Source of the DNA: Sphingopyxis sp. YR583
GTDB lineage: Bacteria; Pseudomonadota; Alphaproteobacteria; Sphingomonadales; Sphingomonadaceae
Assembly (NCBI RefSeq): GCF_900108295.1
Contig: NZ_FNWK01000001.1
Location: 1,674,001-1,738,000, forward strand
Direction of reading: 5' to 3'
Length of the DNA stretch: 64,000 nucleotides
Every line of letters begins with the position of its first letter. Position 1 is the first letter of the stretch. The position numbers were made by a program, and so were the translations under genes. Below the pieces are notes generated by a model, which was not told where the DNA came from, made no database searches, and saw nothing but the letters and a program-made list of their open reading frames with translations. Positions 19,770 to 28,841 of this stretch are shown piece after piece.

Positions 19770-20141
19770 TTACTTCGGACGCTTCGCGCCGTACTTCGAA
19801 CGGCTCTGCTTGCGGTCCTTCACACCCTGCGTATCGAGCACGCCGCGCAGGACGTGGTAACGCACACCGGGAAGATCGCGGACACGACCGCCGCGGATCA
19901 GCACGACGCTGTGTTCCTGGAGGTTGTGGCCTTCGCCGGGGATGTAGGTGATGACTTCGCGGCTGTTGGTCAGGCGGACCTTCGCAACCTTGCGGAGCGC
20001 CGAGTTCGGCTTTTTCGGGGTCGTCGTGTAGACACGGGTGCAAACGCCGCGCTTTTGCGGGTTTGCGTCCATCGCCGGGACCTTGGACTTCACCTTCTGG
20101 GGAGTCCGGCCCTTGCGGACCAGCTGGTTGATCGTGGGCAT
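19770..20141 (-). CDS. rpsL: 30S ribosomal protein S12
   Basis: S12 monitors decoding at the A site; mutations in it confer streptomycin resistance. The start at 20141 ([16 protein letters not shown]) is chosen because this N-terminus is universal; the frame is open upstream but not conserved. The loop [20 protein letters not shown] contains the Lys corresponding to the K42/43 resistance site, and [20 protein letters not shown] is the second signature, so the gene looks streptomycin-sensitive in type. It is first in the minus-strand str-S10-spc block. Confidence 0.98.
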   Translation of the reverse strand: MPTINQLVRKGRTPQKVKSKVPAMDANPQKRGVCTRVYTTTPKKPNSALRKVAKVRLTNSREVITYIPGEGHNLQEHSVVLIRGGRVRDLPGVRYHVLRGVLDTQGVKDRKQSRSKYGAKRPK

Positions 20142-20247
20142 GAATGCTTCACCTTTAATTGTTCGCCCATCAAAGCGAACGGTTACTGTACTGCGGTGGA
20201 TGAAGCTCCGGCCGCTGACCCGCCAAAAATGGCGAAAAACGGCCGAC

Positions 20248-20256
20248 CTTATAACA
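20248..20256 (-). promoter_or_regulatory. Possible extended -10 promoter for the rpsL operon
   Basis: On the minus strand, TGTTATAAG matches an extended -10 (TGnTATAAT-like), about 107 bases ahead of the rpsL start. No convincing -35 is seen. The 320-bp gap 20142-20461, between divergent rpsL and a DNA glycosylase pseudogene, otherwise holds only a short hairpin (CGCCA/TGGCG at 20221-20234). Confidence 0.35.
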
Positions 20257-20461
20257 GCAAAAGACCCCGGCGGATCGACATGATCTTCCGGAGGCTCCAT
20301 CCGCGCCAGCAATGTTCAAGCGCTGTTGTAACTGAAAGAGGCAGCAAACCGCCCTTTTCGGTTGAGCGCGCCCCTAGACCCGATTCCCCCGACGGTCAAG
20401 GGTGGGCGGTCAAGGGGCAGGCAATATTGTTGCGCCGACCGGGGCGGGCTATCGGTCGGCG

Positions 20462-20955
20462 ATGTCAGCGATCCGCCACGCCAGCTTCGCCCCCCATGTC
20501 GCGCCCGATACCCGGCTGCTGATTCTGGGAAGTCTACCGGGCGTCCGTTCGCTGCCGAACGGCAATATTATGCGCATCCGACGAACCAGTTCTGGCGCTT
20601 GCTCGGCGAGGTCGTCGGCCAACCACTCGCGGACCTACCCTATGATGACAGGCTGGCCGCCCTGCGCGAAGCGAAAGTCGGGCTATGGGACGTCATCCGC
20701 AGCGCCGAGCGACACACAAGCAGCGACTCGTTGATCCGCGAAGTCGAAGCGCACGATCTCGCGGCACTGATCGCGAATCTGCCCGCCTTGCGCATGATCG
20801 CATTCAATGGCGGAAAGGCCACCGCGATCGGCAGAAAGCAACTTCCGCCGCTCGATGGAGTGACGATCCTCGATTTGCCGTCGAGCAGCGCCGCCAACAC
20901 GATCGGCTTCGCGGCGAAGCGCGATCGCTGGCTGGCGCTGCGCGGCGCGCTTTAG
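20462..20955 (+). pseudogene. DNA-deoxyinosine glycosylase / UDG superfamily protein, frameshifted
   Basis: An ATG at 20462 opens MSAIRHASFAPHVAPDTRLL then ILGSLPGVRSL, the N-terminus of the hypoxanthine/uracil DNA glycosylase family (Mug/UDG superfamily, base excision repair). At 20553-20555 one G appears missing (CTGCCGAA where CTGGCCGAA is expected). From there the family sequence continues in the next frame: QYYAHPTNQFWRLLGEVVG, AKVGLWDVIRSAERHTSSDS, then IAFNGGKAT, to a TAG at 20953-20955. The reconstructed protein is about 164 residues. The reading frame given would end early, so the gene is inactive if the sequence is right. A sequencing or assembly error is the main alternative. Confidence 0.75.
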
Positions 20956-20956
20956 G

Positions 20957-22258
20957 TCAGTCGACGACCGACCCGCGCGCCATCACGAAATCGACCTTCT
21001 TGAGCACTCGCACATCGGCGACCGGATCGCTCGCGACCGCGATGATGTCGGCGCTCTTGCCCGGCGCGATCGTCCCGATCTGATCGGACAGGCCAAGCAG
21101 GTCGGCAGCGTTGACGGTGGCGGCCTTGAGCGCCTCGACCGGCTTCATCCCGTGCTGGACCATCAGTTCGAATTCGTCGCCGTTGCGGCCATGCTTCGAC
21201 ACGCCGGCGTCGGTGCCGAACGCGATACGCACGCCGCGCGGGACGAGCTGCTCAAGACTCTTGCCGGTGATCGAGATGCGCCACTGGATCTTGGCGAGCA
21301 CGTCGGGTTCATAGGCGTTGGCGTTCGCTGCGAGACGTTCCTTGTAACCATTCACCGTCGACAAGGTCGGGACATAATAGGTTTTCGACTTGGCCCACGC
21401 CGCGATCGTCGCTTCGTCGAGGATCGTGCCATGTTCGATCGAGTCGGCGCCGGCGTCGATCGCGAGGCGGATTCCGTCGGCGCCATGCGCGTGGACGGCG
21501 ACCTTCTTGCCGAACAGATGCGCAGTATCGACAATCGCCTTTGCCTCGTCGTCGAACATCTGCTTGCCGAGCCCGGCGCCAATGCGGCTGTTGACCCCGC
21601 CGGTCGAGGCGAATTTGATCACGTCGGCGCCGCGCCCGATCTGCAGCCGAACCGCGCGGCGGCAATCGTCGGCGCCGTTGCAGGTGTTGCCCGCCCCGGC
21701 GAAGAAGGGACGAAGCTCGTCGCGATAGCCGAGCGAGCCGTCCATATGCCCCGCGCTGCCCGAGATGCTGTTGCCAGCATCGACGATGCGCGGTCCCTGC
21801 ACCTTTCCGGCGAGGATCGCGTCGCGGAGCGCCAGCGTCGCACCGTCGCCATCGCCGAGGTTGCGGACCGTGGTGAAGCCCGCGCGCAGCGTCTTCATCC
21901 CGTTTGCTTCGGCATTGAAGGCCTGCGCCGCCGGGCTGAGCGTCATCTCCTCGAGCTGTCCCGCGATACCGCCCGCATCACTCGTCAGATGGACATGGCT
22001 GTCGATGAGGCCAGGGAGGACATATTTATCCTTGAGGTCGATCAGCGTCGCACCGGGATCGGCGGGCTGATACCCGTCGACGATACTCACGATCTTGCCG
22101 CCCTCGACGATGATCGTCGATGCGCCGCGCACAGGCTTTCCGGGTTCGGCGAGCAACTGGCCTGCATGGATGACCGTGCGCGCGGGCGCCTGCGCCGCGA
22201 GCGGCGAGGCGAGTGCCGCGCCGATCAGCGCGAGCGGAAGAATATGAATCGGCTTCAT
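20957..22258 (-). CDS. Secreted metal-dependent amidohydrolase (imidazolonepropionase / Xaa-Pro dipeptidase-like)
   Basis: A 433-residue protein with a signal peptide (cleavage near LAAQA), so periplasmic or exported. The amidohydrolase metal centre is visible: H88xH90 (DSHVHL), a probable carboxylated lysine K215 (ADVIKFASTGG), H256/H258 (VAVHAHGADG), H276 (SIEHGT) and D350 (FGTDAGV). This pattern is typical of the imidazolonepropionase-like branch that includes Xaa-Pro (prolidase-type) and Xaa-Arg dipeptidases. The exact substrate cannot be told from the sequence. It is convergent with the glycosylase pseudogene and follows the S8 protease gene on the same strand. Confidence 0.85.
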   Translation of the reverse strand: MKPIHILPLALIGAALASPLAAQAPARTVIHAGQLLAEPGKPVRGASTIIVEGGKIVSIVDGYQPADPGATLIDLKDKYVLPGLIDSHVHLTSDAGGIAGQLEEMTLSPAAQAFNAEANGMKTLRAGFTTVRNLGDGDGATLALRDAILAGKVQGPRIVDAGNSISGSAGHMDGSLGYRDELRPFFAGAGNTCNGADDCRRAVRLQIGRGADVIKFASTGGVNSRIGAGLGKQMFDDEAKAIVDTAHLFGKKVAVHAHGADGIRLAIDAGADSIEHGTILDEATIAAWAKSKTYYVPTLSTVNGYKERLAANANAYEPDVLAKIQWRISITGKSLEQLVPRGVRIAFGTDAGVSKHGRNGDEFELMVQHGMKPVEALKAATVNAADLLGLSDQIGTIAPGKSADIIAVASDPVADVRVLKKVDFVMARGSVVD

Positions 22259-22299
22259 TCTGGCATCCCCTGTTTTAATTCGGAGAGCGTTAAAGCCGA

Positions 22300-24696
22300 T
22301 CAGAAGCCCATCGTAAAGCGAAGCGCCGCGCCCTGATCATCGGGCATGGCCGCAATATGGCCCGGATCCTGCCGCCACCAGCTGTTCGCGATCAGTTCGC
22401 CGCCGAACAGGGCCATGGCATAGCTTGCCTCGACGACCAGCTCGCGGCCCGTCGGCGCGAGATTATAGGTACGGCGGCCGAAGTCGGTACGGCCCGTCGT
22501 ATAGTCATGCGCGACGGGGAGCATCAGATCGATGCCGCCGCGCGCGACGCGCAAAGGCTGGACGAAACGAAGCGCGGTGCGGTCGCCGGGCTGCACCAGA
22601 TTCGCCTTGGCGATGTCGAAGGAAAAGGCGGTCGACCAGAGCGCACCGCCCGCGACCAAGCCGTGCTGGTCCGGCCGTGTCCACATCTGGCGCCAGTTGG
22701 CCGCAACTTGCCAATCATTGCGCATATCGAGGATGACGCCGGCGTCGCCGACGAGGCTGGTCGCGCCGCCGGCGCCGAACATCGGGCCGAGGCGAGCACC
22801 GAGGAGGCTGTCCGATTCGCGTAGCCAGCTGGCGCCGAGCGCGGTGCGGACGGGGCCGAAGCGGGCGTCCCACGCGGCACCCACGCGCTGGTAGCGGCTG
22901 TCGCGGCCCGAGCGGTAGCGGAGCAGCGGATCGTCCTGCCAGCGGGAGCCCGACACCCACCCATTCTCCAATATGACATTAACATATTGGTTATGAGATA
23001 TATTATGGCGGATCATCGTGCCGATGCCGGGGCTGGCGGCAAAACCGAGCCCCTCGTTCGCAGCGTCGCCGATGAGCATGGCATGACCGCTGTCGCCGCG
23101 TTCGCCGGCCAGCAGGCCGCCGGTGCCGCGCCCTGCGGCAAAGCCGATACGCGTGCGCGCGTCGATGCGCGTCATCACCGAGGCGGCTATCGTGCGGGCG
23201 CGCTGCGCGTCGTGGAAGGAGAGCCCCGCGAGCGCGTCGCTGCCGCCCGTGCCCGGCGCGGTGACGAGCGAAAGCGCGAGCGATGCGTTCGCGGCACTTT
23301 GCTGGCGTATCAGCCCCCCGATCGCGCCCGACAGTTTGAAGTCGGGGCGCCGCGATGCCAGCGAACCGCCGAAATCGACATTGAAAGCGCGGCCGAAACC
23401 GTCGGTGACGAGGCCCGTCGTTCCGATGCCGCCGGCATCGCCCATCGGCCCGCCAAGAACACCGAGCGGCGCATCGAGCGCGACCGCGGTCGAGGTACCG
23501 GCGAGCGCGGTCGCGCCCATCGGCTGGAACGCGCGTGCGATATCGAGGATGCCCCGGCCATAGACGGCGTCTTCGCCCGCCGCGCCGGCATCGCGCGCCG
23601 ACTGGTACAGGAGCGAAACGATCTGCTGGCTGGTAAGATTCGGAAATGCCTGCGCGATCAGCGCGACCGCGCCCGCGACCTGCGGCGCCGCGAAACTGGT
23701 GCCGTTGAGCACGAAGACGAAATTGCCCTCGGTCTCGATCTCGCCATTTTCATAGGCGCAGCACACGCCCTCGCCAAGCGCGGCGAGATAGGAGCCGGCA
23801 TAACCGCCCGCGCGATTGCTGAACCCCGATATCGCCCCGCGATCGTTCACCGCACCGGCGATCACGACGAGCCCGCCGCCGGCATCGCGCAGCCCCTGTG
23901 CGAAGCGGTCGGGATTGTTCGGATCATTGCCGTTCGCGGTCGTGTCGCCCTCATTCCCCGCCGAGACGACGACGATGATTCCCGCCGCGGTCGCACGCGA
24001 GACCGCCGCGCGCAGCGTCGCACCGGGCGGATCTTCGCCGCCGAGCGAGATGTTGACGACGCGCGCGCCCGCGCTGACCGCGCGGTCGAGCCCCGCCGCG
24101 ATCGCGGTTTCGGGATAGCGGCAGCCGCTTTCGTCGTTGGACGGATCTTCGGTCGCGCAGCTTCCCGGCCGGTCGGCGCGCAGCACGAGCAGGCTGGCGT
24201 CGAAGGCGATACCGAAGGTGCCCGCGTCATTTTTCCCGCCAAGCAATATTTGCGCGACATTGGTACCGTGCGTCCCCTCGCCATTGATACCGCGCGATCC
24301 GGCAAGGTCGGCCGACAGCGACGAGATGCGCCCCGCGAACTCGGGGCTGTCCTGGTCGATCCCGTCGTCGATCACCCCCGCCAATATGCCCCGTCCGGTC
24401 GCCCCCGCCTGATAGGCGGTGATCGCGCCGTGGAAATTGACCCCGTCGGACATGCGCGTTTCGGCGGTGTTGAAATTGCCCGTCGGCGGCGGGGTAGGGG
24501 TGGGCGTTGGAGTCGGGGTAGGGGCAGGGGTAGGAGTCGGGGTCGGCGCCGAGGGCGGCGCGGGCGTTGGCGAGGGACGAGGAGTGCCGCCCCCGCCGCC
24601 GCATCCCGCGAGCGAAAAAGCGGCGATCCCGATCAAAAGAGGCAAGGGCCGACCGGCGATCCGGTCGATGCGTCTGCGTCGGTTTGCGTCGGCCAT
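22300..24696 (-). CDS. S8 (subtilisin-like) serine protease, lipoprotein autotransporter type
   Basis: A 798-residue exported protease. The N-terminus has a signal sequence with lipobox LAGC (Cys32), followed by a Gly run and a Pro/Thr-rich linker (residues ~39-72). The S8 domain follows: Asp110 (AGVIDDGID), His143 (GEGTHGTNVA), oxyanion Asn248 (VVSAGNEGD) and Ser334 (NGTSFAAPQ). Residues ~395-798 are Gly/Ala-rich with alternating strands (GMMRHN..., ALRFTMGF at the end) and a terminal Phe, as in autotransporter beta-barrels. This layout resembles SphB1-type lipoprotein autotransporter proteases. The true targets are unknown. It lies 41 bp upstream of the amidohydrolase gene on the same strand, so the two may be cotranscribed. 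Confidence 0.87.
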   Translation of the reverse strand: MADANRRRRIDRIAGRPLPLLIGIAAFSLAGCGGGGGTPRPSPTPAPPSAPTPTPTPAPTPTPTPTPTPPPTGNFNTAETRMSDGVNFHGAITAYQAGATGRGILAGVIDDGIDQDSPEFAGRISSLSADLAGSRGINGEGTHGTNVAQILLGGKNDAGTFGIAFDASLLVLRADRPGSCATEDPSNDESGCRYPETAIAAGLDRAVSAGARVVNISLGGEDPPGATLRAAVSRATAAGIIVVVSAGNEGDTTANGNDPNNPDRFAQGLRDAGGGLVVIAGAVNDRGAISGFSNRAGGYAGSYLAALGEGVCCAYENGEIETEGNFVFVLNGTSFAAPQVAGAVALIAQAFPNLTSQQIVSLLYQSARDAGAAGEDAVYGRGILDIARAFQPMGATALAGTSTAVALDAPLGVLGGPMGDAGGIGTTGLVTDGFGRAFNVDFGGSLASRRPDFKLSGAIGGLIRQQSAANASLALSLVTAPGTGGSDALAGLSFHDAQRARTIAASVMTRIDARTRIGFAAGRGTGGLLAGERGDSGHAMLIGDAANEGLGFAASPGIGTMIRHNISHNQYVNVILENGWVSGSRWQDDPLLRYRSGRDSRYQRVGAAWDARFGPVRTALGASWLRESDSLLGARLGPMFGAGGATSLVGDAGVILDMRNDWQVAANWRQMWTRPDQHGLVAGGALWSTAFSFDIAKANLVQPGDRTALRFVQPLRVARGGIDLMLPVAHDYTTGRTDFGRRTYNLAPTGRELVVEASYAMALFGGELIANSWWRQDPGHIAAMPDDQGAALRFTMGF
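24481..24582 (-). repeat. Pro/Thr codon repeat inside the S8 protease gene
   Basis: The codons for residues 39-72 are nearly all Pro, Thr or Ala (PTPTPTPAPTPTPTPTPTPP), giving a G-rich low-complexity run on the plus strand. It encodes a flexible linker between the lipid anchor and the catalytic domain and may vary in length between strains. Confidence 0.75.
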
Positions 24697-24791
24697 GGCC
24701 GTTCCCCTTTGCCCTGATATCCGCCTTTTAGCGCGGCGGAGGAGCGTGGGGTAGCATCATGCGGTTAACCGAGGGTTGGCCGATCGGTTTA

Positions 24792-24946
24792 TCCTCCCTG
24801 TGGCGAAGCCATGGGGAGGTGGCGGTCGTGACAGCGACTGACGGAGGGGCCGCGACGTCTGAGCCCCTCCACCACCGCCTGCGGCGGCGGTCCCGCTGGC
24901 GCTGCGCGCCGTCTGCGACTCCCCCATCGCTGCGCGACAGGGAGGA
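24792..24946. repeat. Intergenic palindromic repeat, family A copy 1
   Basis: It begins TCCTCCCTGT and ends ACAGGGAGGA (exact complement). Inside are ATGGGGAGGTGGC, CTGACGGAGGGGCC and GCCCCTCCACC, so it is a nested imperfect palindrome. A second copy is at 32496-32620. It fills most of the 298-bp gap between the S8 protease and the nucleotidase genes. No transposase is linked. Confidence 0.85.
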
Positions 24947-24994
24947 TTTGAACGCCTTGCCCGCGCGCACCCCAGCCTTTATGCGGCGGCCATC

Positions 24995-25672
24995 ATGCCC
25001 GCCCCGCTCGACCATATCGACAGCTGGATCTTCGATCTCGACAACACGCTTTATGCGCCGTCGGCGAAGCTGTTCGACCTGATCGACGAGCGCATGGGCG
25101 CCTTCATCATGCGGCTGCTGCGCGTCGATGCGGTCGAGGCGCGGCGGGTGCAGAAGCAATATTTCCACGACCATGGCACGACGATGGCGGGCCTGATGCG
25201 TCACCACGGCGTCGATCCGGAGGATTTTCTGGTCGACGTCCATGACATCGCGCTCGACCGGCTGGGCGTCGATACGCGGCTGCGCGCGGGGCTGGATCGA
25301 TTGCCCGGCCGGAAACTGATCTTCACCAACGCCGACGCCGATTATGCGGCGCGCGTGCTGGAGGCGCGCGGGATCGCCGACCTGTTCGACGGCATCTGCG
25401 ACATTCGCATCACCCACTATACGCCCAAGCCCGACGCGGCGGCCTATGACATGATGGTCGAGCACCTTGGCGTCGATCCGGCGAAGAGCCTGTTCGTCGA
25501 GGATATGGCCCGCAACCTGACGCCCGCCAAAGCGCTGGGCATGACGACCGTCTGGCTGGACAATGGCAGCGAAAGCGGCCATCGCGACCACCTGCCAAGC
25601 CATGTCGATTTCCACGCCACGGACATCACCGACTGGCTCGATAATTTGCCTTCACCCTGGGGAATTTCATGA
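24995..25672 (+). CDS. HAD-family pyrimidine 5'-nucleotidase
   Basis: A 225-residue cytoplasmic phosphatase of the HAD superfamily, closest to the SDT1/YjjG-like pyrimidine 5'-nucleotidase branch. HAD motif I is FDLDNTLY (Asp14 nucleophile, Asp16 acid), motif II is [11 protein letters not shown] (Thr), the motif III lysine lies in [11 protein letters not shown] and motif IV is FVEDMARNL. The helical cap domain lies between motifs I and II. Its stop overlaps the dapD start (ATGA), so the two are probably translationally coupled. The exact nucleotide preference is inferred. Confidence 0.85.
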   Translation: MPAPLDHIDSWIFDLDNTLYAPSAKLFDLIDERMGAFIMRLLRVDAVEARRVQKQYFHDHGTTMAGLMRHHGVDPEDFLVDVHDIALDRLGVDTRLRAGLDRLPGRKLIFTNADADYAARVLEARGIADLFDGICDIRITHYTPKPDAAAYDMMVEHLGVDPAKSLFVEDMARNLTPAKALGMTTVWLDNGSESGHRDHLPSHVDFHATDITDWLDNLPSPWGIS

Positions 25673-26511
25673 CCACCGACCTGCAATCGACGATCGAAGC
25701 CGCATGGGACGCACGCGACACATTGGGCCTGACGACGACGGGCGCGGTGCGCGACGCGGTCGAGACCGCACTCGCGGGGCTCGACGACGGCAGCTATCGC
25801 GTTGCCGAGCGCGACGCCGGGGGAACCTGGCAGGTAAACCAGTGGCTGAAGAAGGCAGTGCTGCTGTCGTTCCGCCTGAACGATATGGAACTGATCGAAG
25901 GCGGTCCCGGCGGCGCGCGCTGGTGGGACAAGGTGCCTTCGAAATTCGCCGGCTGGGGCGAGAACCGTTTTCGCGACGCGGGATTCCGCGCCGTGCCGGG
26001 TTCGATCGTCCGCCGCGGCGCGTTCATCAGCAAGGGCGCGGTGCTGATGCCGAGCTTCATCAATATCGGCGCCTATGTCGGCGAGGGGTCGATGGTCGAT
26101 GCCTGGGCCACCGTGGGCAGTTGCGCGCAGATCGGTGCGAACGTCCATCTGTCGGGCGGCGCGGGGATCGGCGGCGTATTGGAACCACTGCAGGCGGGGC
26201 CGGTGGTGATCGAGGACGGTGCCTTCATCGGCGCGCGGGCGGAAGTTGCCGAAGGCGTGATCGTGCGCGAGGGCGCGGTCCTGTCGATGGGCGTCTACCT
26301 CGGCGCATCGACCAAGATCGTCGACCGCGCGACGGGCGAGGTCTTCATCGGCGAAGTGCCGGCCTATTCGGTGGTCGTTCCGGGCGCGATGCCGGGCAAG
26401 CCGCTGCCCGACGGGACGCCGGGGCCGTCGCTATACTGCGCGGTGATCGTCAAACGCGTCGATGCGAAGACGCGCGCGAAGACCGGAATCAACGAGCTGC
26501 TGCGCGACTGA
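25669..26511 (+). CDS. dapD: 2,3,4,5-tetrahydropyridine-2,6-dicarboxylate N-succinyltransferase
   Basis: It catalyses the succinyl-CoA-dependent step of the succinylase branch of lysine and diaminopimelate synthesis. At 280 residues it is full length. The N-terminal helical part holds [20 protein letters not shown]. The left-handed beta-helix of hexapeptide repeats spans ~100-230 ([40 protein letters not shown]). [20 protein letters not shown] and [20 protein letters not shown] are at the C-terminus, as in known DapD. Confidence 0.96.
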   Translation: MTTDLQSTIEAAWDARDTLGLTTTGAVRDAVETALAGLDDGSYRVAERDAGGTWQVNQWLKKAVLLSFRLNDMELIEGGPGGARWWDKVPSKFAGWGENRFRDAGFRAVPGSIVRRGAFISKGAVLMPSFINIGAYVGEGSMVDAWATVGSCAQIGANVHLSGGAGIGGVLEPLQAGPVVIEDGAFIGARAEVAEGVIVREGAVLSMGVYLGASTKIVDRATGEVFIGEVPAYSVVVPGAMPGKPLPDGTPGPSLYCAVIVKRVDAKTRAKTGINELLRD

Positions 26512-26661
26512 TCGCGAAGTCCATGATCGGGTAGCGAGCGTCCCGACCGACGCTCGTCGAGGTCTGCTGCCGGTTGGTAGACATATAATTACAATATAAA
26601 TATTGCGAATTACTCGCGATTGGGAGGCCTTCTGTTTCGATAGCGGCCGCGAGGGGGAATT

Positions 26662-28752
26662 ATGTCGGCCGTTCTTCACGGGTCATCGCTGGCTTTATTG
26701 GCTTTGCTGGCTGCGGCGCCCGTCGCGGCGCAGGAGTCCACCGGCAACGCGCCGCCGGCAATCCCGGTCCCGGTCAATGGCGCCGAGCGCTATCCTCCCG
26801 CCGACTTCGCGCGCTTCGCGCCGCGCACCGCGCTCGACATGGTCGAAAAGGTACCCGGTTTCCTGATCGTCACCGGCACCAATGGCGGCGAACGCGGGCT
26901 GGGCGCGGCGACCGAAAATGTGCTGATCAACGGTGAGCGCATCGCGAACAAGTCGACCGACGCGCGTACCGCGCTGGCGCGCATCGCCGCCGCCGAGGTC
27001 GCCTATATCGACATCGTCGACGGCGCCGGGCTGAACGTCCCGGGGCTGACCGGGCAGGTCGCCAATGTCGTGCTGGTCGAGGGAGCGGGGAGCGGCGGGT
27101 ATAAGACGACGATCCGCTGGCAGCCCGAATGGCGCCCGCGGCTCGAGAAGAACTGGCTGAACGGCGAGATTTCGACGACGGGCAAGATCGGCGGCACCAA
27201 CCTGACCCTGAGCCTGAAAAATGAAGCGAACCGGCAGGGCCATTGGGGGGCCGAGCAGGTCTATGACGCGAATGGCGTGCTGCTGTTCACGCGCGAAGAG
27301 TTCGGCGCCTATAATGGCGACCGGCCGCGGCTGTCGGCGGCGCTCGCGCGGACGACGGCGAACGGCAACAAATGGAATTTGAACCTTGGCGGGCAATTGC
27401 AACTGCTCGACGAACGCGTCGACAGCGTGTCGGAGCGGCCGGTCGACGGAACGGTGCGCGAGGCGTTCAAATTCACCGAGGACGAATATAATTTCGACAT
27501 CGGCGGCGATTATGAGCTGGGGCTGGGCAAGGGGCGGCTGAAGCTGATCACGCTGTACCGCTTCGAGCACAGCCCCTTCGTCGACCGCTTCATCGTCGAC
27601 CGCGAAATCGGCGGCCGGACGGGCGAGCGCTTCAAGCAGAGTGCCGACGAGGGCGAGTCGATCCTGCGCGGCGAATATAGCTGGCGCACCGTCGGCGGCA
27701 CCGACTGGCAAGTCGCCCTGGAAGGCGCGTACAACACGCTCGACGTCGAGTCCGAATTTGCGGTGTTGCAGGCCGACGGCAATTTCCTGCCCGTGCCCTT
27801 TGGCGGCGAGCGGACCAAGGTCGAGGAAAAGCGCGGCGAGGCGTCGCTGACCTGGGGACGCGCGCTTGCGTCCAACCTGACCGCGCAGGTTAATCTGGGT
27901 GCCGAATATAGCGAGCTGACCTCGTCGGGTCCGGACGGGCTGACGCGCCGCTTTGTCCGGCCGAAGGGCAAGGTCGCGCTGGCGTGGAAAGTCGCCGACA
28001 AGACGACGATCAACTGGTTCCTCCAGCGCCGCGTCGACCAGCTCGACTTTTTCGATTTCGCAAGCTCGGTCGATGTCGCGAACGGGCAGGGGAATGGCGG
28101 CAACGGCAAGCTGGTACCGCCGGTGCTCAATCGCACCGAGCTGGAAGTCGTGCAGGACATGGGCGCGTGGGGCAATGCGTCGGTCGCCTTCGCCTATGCC
28201 TATGCGCAGGATCTGGTCGATCAGGTGCCGCTGTCGCCGACCACTGAAGGCCGCGGCAATTTGCCGCCCGCGCATCTCTATCGCATCAGTTCGAAGGCGA
28301 CCTTGCTGCTCGACCGGCTCGGGTGGAAAGGCGCGCGGATCAACAGCGACGTCACCTGGCGCCGCAACCGCGTGCGCGACCCGCTGACCGGGTCATGGCG
28401 CGACCAGAGCGAAGGGCAGGAATATGTCGTCGACCTGAGCCTGCGCCACGATATTCCCAGGACCGACCTTGCATGGGGTGCCGGCTATTTCGACGAACGC
28501 TACAGCCCGAATTTGCGGCTGGGTGCGATCGAGCATGAATCGACCGACGGGCCGTTCGTCACCGCCTTTATCGAGCATAAGGATGTCGCGGGCTTCACGG
28601 TGAAGCTGTCGTACCGCAACCTTGCGGGGATGAGGGATGGGTTCAACCGTACGGTGTTCGTCGACCGGCGCGACGGGCCGGTGGCGTTCAGCGAAAGCCG
28701 ATCACGCAAGTTCGGCCGATTTTTTCAGCTGACGGTGACGGGGACGCTTTAG
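26662..28752 (+). CDS. TonB-dependent receptor-like outer membrane protein
   Basis: A 696-residue exported protein with signal peptide (cleavage after VAAQ). A plug domain occupies ~residues 40-160: FAPRTALDMVEKVPGFLIVT, NVLINGERIANKSTDARTAL and RIAAAEVAYIDIVDGAGLNV are the TonB plug pattern. The rest is a beta-barrel of alternating strands. It is rather short for a TonB receptor, and no TonB box is evident. An AGGGGGAA ribosome binding site precedes ATG 26662. The 150-bp region upstream is AT-rich (ACATATAATTACAATATAAA) and probably holds the promoter. The substrate is unknown. Confidence 0.8.
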   Translation: MSAVLHGSSLALLALLAAAPVAAQESTGNAPPAIPVPVNGAERYPPADFARFAPRTALDMVEKVPGFLIVTGTNGGERGLGAATENVLINGERIANKSTDARTALARIAAAEVAYIDIVDGAGLNVPGLTGQVANVVLVEGAGSGGYKTTIRWQPEWRPRLEKNWLNGEISTTGKIGGTNLTLSLKNEANRQGHWGAEQVYDANGVLLFTREEFGAYNGDRPRLSAALARTTANGNKWNLNLGGQLQLLDERVDSVSERPVDGTVREAFKFTEDEYNFDIGGDYELGLGKGRLKLITLYRFEHSPFVDRFIVDREIGGRTGERFKQSADEGESILRGEYSWRTVGGTDWQVALEGAYNTLDVESEFAVLQADGNFLPVPFGGERTKVEEKRGEASLTWGRALASNLTAQVNLGAEYSELTSSGPDGLTRRFVRPKGKVALAWKVADKTTINWFLQRRVDQLDFFDFASSVDVANGQGNGGNGKLVPPVLNRTELEVVQDMGAWGNASVAFAYAYAQDLVDQVPLSPTTEGRGNLPPAHLYRISSKATLLLDRLGWKGARINSDVTWRRNRVRDPLTGSWRDQSEGQEYVVDLSLRHDIPRTDLAWGAGYFDERYSPNLRLGAIEHESTDGPFVTAFIEHKDVAGFTVKLSYRNLAGMRDGFNRTVFVDRRDGPVAFSESRSRKFGRFFQLTVTGTL

Positions 28753-28774
28753 TCGTCCGTTCGTATCATGTGTG

Positions 28775-28832
28775 CCCCGACGAAAGTCGGGGTCCATAGG
28801 CGTCGTCGTCTGGGCCCCGGCTTTCGCCGGGG
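28775..28832. repeat. Pair of inverted small palindromic repeats, family B
   Basis: Two hairpins, CCCCGAC-GAAA-GTCGGGG (28775-28792) and CCCCGGC-TTTC-GCCGGGG (28815-28832), are inverted copies of a common unit (TGTRCCCCGRCGAAAGYCGGGG). They lie in the 89-bp gap between convergent genes and could act as a bidirectional terminator. A third unit is at 15236. Confidence 0.75.
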
Positions 28833-28841
28833 TACACATAC

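Noticed and set aside
20142..20312. An upstream extension of rpsL
   Set aside because: S12 starts universally with MPTINQL at 20141.
20362..20461. An alternative start at 20362 for the glycosylase frame
   Set aside because: It encodes low-complexity sequence in a different frame from the conserved N-terminus at 20462.
24481..24582. The G-rich run in the S8 protease gene as a regulatory G-quadruplex or mobile repeat
   Set aside because: It is explained by Pro/Thr linker codons, with no evidence of function in DNA.
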